A stretch of DNA of 5,749 nucleotides from Burkholderiaceae bacterium (lineage in GTDB: Bacteria > Pseudomonadota > Gammaproteobacteria > Burkholderiales > Burkholderiaceae): assembly GCA_947372155.1 (NCBI GenBank), contig CANBSM010000106.1, positions 1 through 5,749 of the forward strand, read 5' to 3'. The notes under the pieces are model-generated. The model was not told the DNA's origin. It saw nothing but the letters and a program-made list of their open reading frames with translations, and did not search any database. Positions 1-4,816 of this stretch are shown here, one piece after another. Both the position numbers and the translations under genes were made by a program. Numbering within the stretch: position 1 is the first letter of the stretch; each line of letters begins with the position of its first letter.

Positions 1-57
1 AATGCTCTTGCATCTGAACATCAAGCAGAGTTACTTGCTGCCCTTGGTGATAATTAA
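1..57 (+). CDS. prfA: Peptide chain release factor 1 (RF1), C-terminal end only
   Basis: Only the last 18 codons and the TAA stop (55-57) are inside the window; the residues end in HQAELLAALGDN. RF1 recognises UAA and UAG stop codons on the ribosome and triggers release of the finished peptide. The assignment rests on two things: the Ala/Leu/Glu-rich tail resembles the RF1 C-terminus of Burkholderiales as I remember it, and prmC, the gene for the enzyme that methylates RF1, follows after 15 bp. None of the diagnostic RF1 parts (GGQ loop, PxT anticodon-like motif) lies in the window, so the call depends largely on context. The stop is followed in the same frame by the GTG of prmC. Confidence 0.8.
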   Translation, partial: NALASEHQAELLAALGDN

Positions 58-72
58 GCGATCACGAAAACC

Positions 73-915
73 GTGAATCAGGATTTGAGCCTACGCTCTC
101 TTTTGAGCGATTCAATACTTGCTTCTGCCGAGGCAAAAATCTTGATGGCTTATATCCTTGAAAAACATTACCAACTGCCACGCTCTGCTCTGCTGTCACG
201 TGATGATTTAGTGCTCAACGCTAAAGCACTTGAAGAGTGGAAAAGACTTGAATCTAAAAGAATTCAGGGTGAACCGATTGCTTACTTGGTCGGTAAAAGA
301 GGCTTTCATAATATTGAGCTTTATGTTGCTCCTGGAGTACTCATACCGCGCCCAGAAACTGAGTTATTGGTGGAAATTGGCTTGCGTGAAATTAAACGCT
401 TGAATGCTCCGACCAAAATCTTGGATTTAGGGACAGGCTCGGGTGCCATTGCTTTAGCCATTGCGCACGAAGCTCCAAATGCACAACTTACCGCAACCGA
501 TCAATCCTTAGAAGCGCTAGAAATTGCCAAAATAAATGCCAAACTTTTAAATGTCGAATCTTGCGTGCAATTTTTCCAAGGCAGCTGGTATGAAGCAATT
601 GAAGATGTCGCTGCTTTTGATGTCATTCTGAGCAACCCGCCATACATAACATCCCAAGATGCACATCTAAGCCAGGGCGACCTGCGCTTTGAGCCAATTT
701 CTGCCCTCACCGATCATGGCAACGGACTCACCTGCTTAGAAAACATTATTTCCGGCGCCAAAAACCATCTAAACCCCAATGGCTTGCTTGCCGTTGAGCA
801 TGGCTTTGACCAATCAGAAGCGGTTGCAGCCCTCATGAAGCAAGCGGGCTTTCAGGATGTCCAAACGCATTTGGATTTGGGTGGCCATTACCGCGTCGCC
901 TCGGGCAGAAAATAG
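73..915 (+). CDS. prmC: Release factor glutamine N5-methyltransferase PrmC (HemK)
   Basis: PrmC transfers a methyl group from S-adenosylmethionine to the glutamine of the GGQ motif in RF1 and RF2, which speeds peptide release; it is cytosolic. The 280-residue product has the usual family length. An N-terminal helical release-factor-binding domain covers about residues 1-75. The linker and entry motif IPRPETE is at 91-97. The SAM-binding motif I DLGTGSG is at 118-124, with the acidic residue D143 (ATDQS) after the second strand. The catalytic NPPY, which holds the substrate glutamine, is at 188-191, and the conserved FEP.SAL is at 206-211. Nothing essential is missing. The start is a GTG, the first start codon after the prfA stop in the same frame. 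No good Shine-Dalgarno precedes it, so translational coupling to prfA is likely. The next Met (residue 25) would cut the conserved N-terminal domain. Enzyme and substrate genes sit side by side, as in many proteobacteria. Confidence 0.96.
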   Translation: MNQDLSLRSLLSDSILASAEAKILMAYILEKHYQLPRSALLSRDDLVLNAKALEEWKRLESKRIQGEPIAYLVGKRGFHNIELYVAPGVLIPRPETELLVEIGLREIKRLNAPTKILDLGTGSGAIALAIAHEAPNAQLTATDQSLEALEIAKINAKLLNVESCVQFFQGSWYEAIEDVAAFDVILSNPPYITSQDAHLSQGDLRFEPISALTDHGNGLTCLENIISGAKNHLNPNGLLAVEHGFDQSEAVAALMKQAGFQDVQTHLDLGGHYRVASGRK

Positions 916-1021
916 GGTGAAATAACCTTTTTCCACATTAAGTCTTAAAATCAAGCAAACCTTATTTTCAAACCGTCTTTGCAATAAGACTGCCGCAGTA
1001 GAAACTTAGTAGAAAGAATAT

Positions 1022-1330
1022 ATGGACTCACAAGCTCAAATTAAAGAAATCGTTACCAGCCACCCGGTTGTATTGTTTATGAAGGGAACTGCACAGTTTC
1101 CACAATGCGGCTTCTCTGGAAATGCCATTAATATCTTGCGCGCTAGCGGTGTTGAAAACCTCCATACCGTGAACGTCTTGGAAGATGCCGGAATTCGCCA
1201 AGGTATTAAAGAATTCGCAAATTGGCCAACGATTCCACAGCTCTATATCAATGGTGAATTTATTGGCGGCTCTGACATCATGACTGAAATGTTCCAGTCT
1301 GGTGAGCTTCAAAAACTGGTTAAAGCCTAA
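1022..1330 (+). CDS. grxD: Monothiol glutaredoxin, CGFS type (Grx4/GrxD)
   Basis: A 102-residue single-domain glutaredoxin. Monothiol CGFS glutaredoxins bind a [2Fe-2S] cluster as a dimer with glutathione and pass clusters to apo-proteins, often together with BolA-type partners, in the cytosol. The sequence shows the conserved lysine in KGT (21-23), the active-site CGFS at 29-32 (single cysteine C29), the cis-proline loop WPTIPQLYI at 68-76 and the glutathione-binding GGSDI at 82-86. Length and motif order are normal for the family. The ATG has only a weak purine stretch (AGAAAG, 1011-1016) before it. The 106 bp between prmC and this gene holds no convincing promoter or terminator, so co-transcription with prmC is the simplest reading, although a weak internal promoter cannot be excluded. 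The prfA-prmC-grxD order is common in Burkholderiales. The rmuC frame begins at or just after the end of this gene. Confidence 0.96.
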   Translation: MDSQAQIKEIVTSHPVVLFMKGTAQFPQCGFSGNAINILRASGVENLHTVNVLEDAGIRQGIKEFANWPTIPQLYINGEFIGGSDIMTEMFQSGELQKLVKA

Positions 1331-1343
1331 TCAATTTTTTGCT

Positions 1344-2618
1344 GTGACTTTTGATTTAGGATCTCTTCTACTATTTGGCCTGCCATTTGGAGTTTGCGCA
1401 GGCCTTTTAGTTTACGCGTTAAACCTACGCTCTACCCTTGCACGCCTTGAGCTGCAAGCCCAGACAGAAATTGCCCTAGCACTCAGCTTGCGTAGCGAGC
1501 GCGATCAAGCACTACAAAATGCGATTCGCCTAGAGGCAGAATTGGACTCTGAACGCAAACAAGGTTTAGGTAGAATTGAATCCCTGAATGAAGCTAAAGA
1601 GGCTTTGACAAACCAGTTCAAAAATTTAGCTAACGAGATTTTGGAAGATAAATCCAAGCGCTTTACTGAGCAAAATGCAGCTAGCTTGGATGCCCTATTA
1701 AAGCCATTGCAAACCAAGCTCACTGAATTTAAAGAGCAAGTTAGCACTTCTTATGGCAATGAGGCTCGTGAGCGCCATGCCCTCAAAAGCGAAATCGAAC
1801 GCTTAGCCAATCTCAATCTACGCATGTCAGATGAGACTCGCTCGCTAACCCAAGCATTAAAAGGTGACTCCAAGGTCCAAGGCAATTGGGGTGAGTTAGT
1901 GCTGGAGTCTATTCTAGAGTCCTCCGGCCTTCGCAAGGGCGAAGAGTATCTTGTGCAAGACAGTCATACGCAAGCAGATGGCTCGCGCCTCCAGCCCGAC
2001 GTCGTGATTAAGTTACCAGAAGGTAGAAGTCTGGTCGTTGACAGTAAGGTATCCATAACGGCATATGCCCGCCATGCTGAGACTACTGACCCCGTAGTTG
2101 CTGAGCAAGAACTAGCTGCGCATATCCAATCACTGCGTCAACATATCCAAGGGCTTTCTGGAAAGAACTATAGCTCTCTTTATGGCGTGGGTTCCGTCGA
2201 CTTTGTCTTGATGTTTGTGCCTATAGAGCCTGCGTTCTTACTCGCATTGAAAACTGCCCCGAATCTATATCAAGAAGCTTTAGCAAAAAATATTGTGTTG
2301 GTATGTCCAAGTACTCTTATGGCGACACTTCGCACAGTTGCTCATCTATGGCGACAAGACCATCAAAACCGCAATGCTCTAGAGATCGCAAAACAGTGTG
2401 GAAATCTTTACGATAAGTTTGTTGGTTTTGTAGATGATCTGGAAAAATTGGGGCAACGATTAGATCAAGCACAAACAAGCTATCACGATGCTTTCAATAA
2501 ATTAAAAACTGGCAAGGGAAATCTGATCCGCTCTGCTGAAAAGGTACGTGAGTTAGGCGTCAAGCCCAGTAAGAACCTAGCCCCACCCTTGATTGAATCC
2601 TCTTCCGACTTTGAATAA
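1344..2618 (+). CDS. rmuC: DNA recombination protein RmuC
   Basis: RmuC limits recombination at inverted repeats in E. coli and is thought to act as a nuclease because its core resembles the PD-(D/E)XK fold; the biochemistry is poorly defined. From the GTG at 1344 the product has 424 residues. A single membrane segment (GSLLLFGLPFGVCAGLLVYAL) is near residues 5-26, a long coiled coil rich in Leu, Glu, Gln and Arg covers about 30-170, and the RmuC domain follows. The domain shows GNWGE (180-184), the nuclease-like strands with QPDVVI and VVDSK (216-235, acidic residues plus DSK lysine), FVPIEPAF (291-298) and CPSTLMATLRTV (321-332). The frame is open to an earlier GTG at 1302, which would add 14 residues and overlap grxD by 29 bp. 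I prefer 1344 because it leaves a 13-bp gap and starts directly at the membrane anchor (MTFDLGS). Neither start has a clear Shine-Dalgarno. It is the last gene of the unit and is followed by a strong terminator. Confidence 0.93.
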   Translation: MTFDLGSLLLFGLPFGVCAGLLVYALNLRSTLARLELQAQTEIALALSLRSERDQALQNAIRLEAELDSERKQGLGRIESLNEAKEALTNQFKNLANEILEDKSKRFTEQNAASLDALLKPLQTKLTEFKEQVSTSYGNEARERHALKSEIERLANLNLRMSDETRSLTQALKGDSKVQGNWGELVLESILESSGLRKGEEYLVQDSHTQADGSRLQPDVVIKLPEGRSLVVDSKVSITAYARHAETTDPVVAEQELAAHIQSLRQHIQGLSGKNYSSLYGVGSVDFVLMFVPIEPAFLLALKTAPNLYQEALAKNIVLVCPSTLMATLRTVAHLWRQDHQNRNALEIAKQCGNLYDKFVGFVDDLEKLGQRLDQAQTSYHDAFNKLKTGKGNLIRSAEKVRELGVKPSKNLAPPLIESSSDFE

Positions 2619-2629
2619 TGCATTCAAAC

Positions 2630-2666
2630 AAAAACCCCGCCTAGTTTGCACTAAGCGGGGTTTTTT
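2630..2666. terminator. Bidirectional intrinsic terminator between rmuC and the phasin gene
   Basis: An 11-bp perfect stem, AAAAACCCCGC (2630-2640) with GCGGGGTTTTT (2655-2665), continues after one mismatch with TAGT (2642-2645) pairing to ACTA (2650-2653), around the loop TTGC (2646-2649). A T-run (2661-2666) lies on the right for rmuC transcripts. The A-run on the left (2630-2634) gives a U-tract to transcripts from the opposite strand. It sits 11 bp after the rmuC stop and 34 bp after the phasin stop, between two converging genes, so one element can end both. Confidence 0.92.
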
Positions 2667-2699
2667 AATGCTTGCTACTGAGTGGAAAACAGCTATAAA

Positions 2700-3284
2700 T
2701 TAAGCTACTTTGCGGCTACGTGATGCAGGAGTAGCAGCTTTCTTCACTTGAGCGATTTGACCTTGTACAGTTTCGATTGCTTGATCAGCAGTTTTTTCTG
2801 CAGTTGCAAAAGCTTCTTTGCTTGCAGCGCGGAACTGTTCAAAACCTTGCAATGCGCTACCGTATATAGTCTTAAATGATGATAAGAAAGTTTCGGAACC
2901 TGCAGGCGCATTAGCTGCAACAGTGTTAATCCAATCTTGGAAACCATCTTGCATTTGGTCAATACTTGCATCAACTACATTTGCAAATTCTTTATTGCTA
3001 TCGCGCAATACTTTGCTAACTTTCTTTTGGTAAGCAACAGCTTGGCTACCTGCAGATTGCAAAGAATCGGCAGTAAAGATTTCAGTAACTTGTTTCGGGT
3101 CTTTAGCTGTTAATACTTGTTGAATGCCGTCTTGTGCATTTACCAATACATCTTTAGAGGCTGCATAGTTCAGCTCAGCCAATTTTTGAGCATTTTCCAA
3201 AGCGGCTTCGCTCAGAGAAAAGGAAGCCTCGAGGCCTTTGCTGTTAATTTGGGACAATTTAGCGGTGATTTGGTCTTGGTTCAT
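2700..3284 (-). CDS. phaP: Phasin family protein (PHB granule coat protein)
   Basis: Phasins are small amphipathic helical proteins that coat polyhydroxybutyrate granules in the cytoplasm and control granule number and size. The product is 194 residues, typical for the beta-proteobacterial phasin family. It is almost wholly predicted helix and rich in Ala, Gln, Lys, Ser and Glu, with no Cys. The N-terminal part has the family pattern around residues 23-60 (SLSEAALENAQKLAELN, then QDGIQQVLTAKDPKQ). The middle helices run about 71-160 with few strongly hydrophobic stretches. The C-terminus is a basic tail (KKAATPASRSRKVA, 181-194). The ATG at 3282-3284 is supported by the best Shine-Dalgarno in the window (CTGGAG, complement of 3291-3296, 6 nt before the ATG). 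A promoter and two PhaR-like palindromes lie upstream, and the terminator at 2630-2666 lies downstream. No PHB synthase gene is nearby. The gene symbol is by family; which paralogue it is cannot be told. Confidence 0.92.
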   Translation of the reverse strand: MNQDQITAKLSQINSKGLEASFSLSEAALENAQKLAELNYAASKDVLVNAQDGIQQVLTAKDPKQVTEIFTADSLQSAGSQAVAYQKKVSKVLRDSNKEFANVVDASIDQMQDGFQDWINTVAANAPAGSETFLSSFKTIYGSALQGFEQFRAASKEAFATAEKTADQAIETVQGQIAQVKKAATPASRSRKVA

Positions 3285-3363
3285 GTATTTCTCCAGAAAT
3301 TAAGTGGTACAACTAGTCAATTAAGCGCACGATTTAAGAGATGGAAAACTGTAGATACCCTAA

Positions 3364-3380
3364 ATATTGCACTGCACCAT
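3364..3380. promoter_or_regulatory. Palindromic operator candidate 2, over the phasin start point (PhaR-like)
   Basis: ATATTGC-ACT-GCACCAT is an imperfect 17-bp palindrome with five of seven arm positions paired and a TGC-N3-GCA core at 3368-3376. It shares core and spacer length with the second palindrome 56 bp away (centre to centre). Its centre coincides with the predicted start point of the phasin promoter and its edge overlaps the -10. From memory of the literature, PhaR of Ralstonia represses phaP by binding at the start point and just upstream of the -35, and the PhaR site of Rhodobacter is CTGC-N3/4-GCAG. Binding here is inferred. Confidence 0.5.
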
Positions 3381-3407
3381 CAAACTGTAACTGAACGAAT
3401 ATGACAA
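3379..3407 (-). promoter_or_regulatory. Predicted sigma-70 promoter of the phasin gene
   Basis: Read on the minus strand, TTGTCA (3402-3407, five of six to TTGACA) is followed by exactly 17 bp and then TTTGAT (3379-3384, four of six to TATAAT). The start point would fall near 3372, giving a leader of about 88 nt that ends in the CTGGAG ribosome site. The prediction is by eye. It gains weight because the start point lands at the centre of the palindrome at 3364-3380. Confidence 0.6.
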
Positions 3408-3419
3408 ATCAAGAAGTTT

Positions 3420-3436
3420 TTGCTGCTGTGCAACAA
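3420..3436. promoter_or_regulatory. Palindromic operator candidate 1, upstream of the phasin -35 (PhaR-like)
   Basis: TTGCTGC-TGT-GCAACAA is a 17-bp palindrome with six of seven arm positions paired and a TGC-N3-GCA core at 3424-3432. It lies 12 bp upstream of the -35 hexamer of the phasin promoter. It also lies 28 bp before the TATAAT of the divergent transporter promoter, so a bound regulator could affect both genes. Assignment to PhaR, the PHB-binding repressor of phasin genes, follows from the arrangement and the core; the regulator gene is not in this window. Confidence 0.55.
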
Positions 3437-3441
3437 ATATA

Positions 3442-3470
3442 TTTCATCAATACAATAAACTCAATATAAT
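3442..3470 (+). promoter_or_regulatory. Predicted promoter of the MFS transporter gene
   Basis: A perfect TATAAT stands at 3465-3470. The matching -35 region is poor: TTTCAT at 3442-3447 with a 17-bp spacer matches only two of six, and the 18-bp and 16-bp alternatives reach three of six. The start point would be near 3477, leaving only about four nucleotides before the ATG at 3481. A second, weaker -10 (TACAAT, 3451-3456) would give a leader of about 18 nt. A weak -35 next to the palindrome at 3420-3436 could mean that an activator helps this promoter; that is inference. Confidence 0.45.
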
Positions 3471-3480
3471 CAATAACTTA

Positions 3481-4809
3481 ATGTCATTTCACAATTCCCA
3501 TTCCTATCGAAAAGTAGCTATTGCAGCCTGCTTTGGAACCTTTTTAGAGTGGTATGACTTTCTCACCTTTGCCACCTTGGCGGTGGTTTTTGCGCCCCTC
3601 TTCTTTCCCTCCACAGACCCCAATACAGCCCTTTTGGCCAGTCTGGCGACATTTGGTGTTGGAATGGTAGTTAGACCTATTGGGGCGGCCATATTTGGCT
3701 CTATGGGGGATCGTATTGGACGAAAGCCCGTCTTTATGATCACCATTGCCTTAATGGGGATTGCCACTGTTAGCGTGGGCTTTTTACCTACCTACGCTCA
3801 AGTTGGAATTTGGGCGCCAATCCTATTGGTTGGCTTGCGCTTACTTCAAGGACTTTCTGCTGGCGGTGAAATCGGTGGCAGCGCCGTGTATTTGACTGAA
3901 CATGCTGGCAATGAGCGTAGAGGGTTTAAAACGAGCTTCCTCCAGCTAATGGGTCCACTTGGTATTCTATTTTCTACTCTACAAATTGCGCTACTGAGAA
4001 ACTATCTGTCACCAGAGGATTTTCAATCTTGGGGTTGGCGTGTGCCGTTCTGGATTTCAATTGCGCTGCTTCTCATTGCCTTTAAAGCGCGCATGGCTTT
4101 AGAGGAAACTCCTGTCTTTTTGGAACTCAGTAAAACTCACCGGCAATCCGAAAGTCCACTACTAAATAATTTTCGGGATCCACAAACCCGTAAACGGATG
4201 TTTTTACTTTTCTTCTGCATCTCTGCGGGTGGAGCGGTACTTTTCTTTTGCGTACAAGTGTATACAGCGATTTACCTAAAAACCTCCGTAAAGCTGGCCT
4301 CAGAGTTGGTGGATCAACTTAGCATTTATGCAACCCTTGCCTTGTTTCCACTCACTATTCTGGCGGGCTGGCTGTCAGATAAGATTGGACGAAAGCCAGT
4401 TGTAGTCAGCGGACTTTGCCTGGGTGCGATCTTTATCTTGCCGGGATTTTATTTGCTTAAAGCAATAGGGGCGCAATACCTAGCCAATCCAAGTAATAGT
4501 TTGAGCTTGATCTTTATTGGACTGCTGTTGATCTGTCTTTCATTAGCTCTTGCCTTAGTAGTTGGTCCACAAACTGCAATGCTAGCCGAACTCTTTCCTG
4601 CCAAAACTAGAAATAGTGCGGCAACACTTCCACATAACTTAGCAGCAGGGTGGATTGGTGGTTTACTACCCTTAATTGTGACTTGGCTAAATCAACGGTG
4701 GCAAAGTGATAGTGCGGGACTCTGGTATCCGACTATCTTCCTAGCAACAGCAGCAATTGTTGCCGCTCTCCACCTACCTGAAACCAGGAAGGTATCGCTC
4801 CTGGACTAA
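3481..4809 (+). CDS. MFS transporter, metabolite:H+ symporter type (ProP/ShiA/KgtP-like)
   Basis: A 442-residue inner-membrane protein with about 12 hydrophobic segments (roughly 14-38, 50-75, 84-102, 108-130, 150-172, 186-205, 240-262, 275-297, 306-327, 340-362, 382-402, 414-432). Hallmarks of the metabolite:H+ symporter family are present. GTFLEWYDF (19-27) carries charged E23 and D26 in segment 1. The loop 2-3 motif GDRIGRKP is at 76-83 and is repeated as SDKIGRKP at 299-306 in the second half. LRLLQGLSAGGE is at 119-130, WGWRVPF at 184-190, LEETPVF at 207-213 and AELFP at 369-373. Relatives carry organic acids, shikimate, 2-oxoglutarate or compatible solutes by proton symport; the substrate here cannot be told. 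The ATG at 3481 is the only plausible start: no ATG, GTG or TTG precedes it in frame back to the stop at 3388, and segment 1 follows at once. No Shine-Dalgarno is present. It diverges from the phasin gene and converges with the glycosyltransferase, with a 7-bp gap. Confidence 0.9.
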   Translation: MSFHNSHSYRKVAIAACFGTFLEWYDFLTFATLAVVFAPLFFPSTDPNTALLASLATFGVGMVVRPIGAAIFGSMGDRIGRKPVFMITIALMGIATVSVGFLPTYAQVGIWAPILLVGLRLLQGLSAGGEIGGSAVYLTEHAGNERRGFKTSFLQLMGPLGILFSTLQIALLRNYLSPEDFQSWGWRVPFWISIALLLIAFKARMALEETPVFLELSKTHRQSESPLLNNFRDPQTRKRMFLLFFCISAGGAVLFFCVQVYTAIYLKTSVKLASELVDQLSIYATLALFPLTILAGWLSDKIGRKPVVVSGLCLGAIFILPGFYLLKAIGAQYLANPSNSLSLIFIGLLLICLSLALALVVGPQTAMLAELFPAKTRNSAATLPHNLAAGWIGGLLPLIVTWLNQRWQSDSAGLWYPTIFLATAAIVAALHLPETRKVSLLD

Positions 4810-4816
4810 GGGAGAT

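Noticed and set aside
916..1021. Possible promoter in the prmC-grxD gap (for example TAAAAT at 946-951).
   Set aside because: No hexamer resembling TTGACA stands 16-18 bp upstream of it, and the other A/T-rich hexamers are no better; no more than composition is visible.
1028..1312. A 94-codon minus-strand frame antisense to grxD.
   Set aside because: It is fully contained in a strongly conserved gene, has no ribosome site and no family resemblance.
2744..3033. Open frames on both strands inside the phasin gene (for example 2818-3033 + and 2744-2974 -).
   Set aside because: They lie inside a well-supported phasin gene, have no ribosome sites and encode sequence with no recognisable family pattern; the low stop frequency follows from the biased composition of the phasin gene.
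3117..3404. A 95-codon plus-strand frame crossing the 5' end of the phasin gene into the intergenic region.
   Set aside because: It runs through the phasin start, its promoter and one palindrome, and the Cys/Phe-rich product looks like antisense translation; no start signal supports it.
4779..4792. CCTG-AAAC-CAGG hairpin near the end of the transporter gene.
   Set aside because: A four-pair stem inside coding sequence with no T-run is too weak for a terminator.
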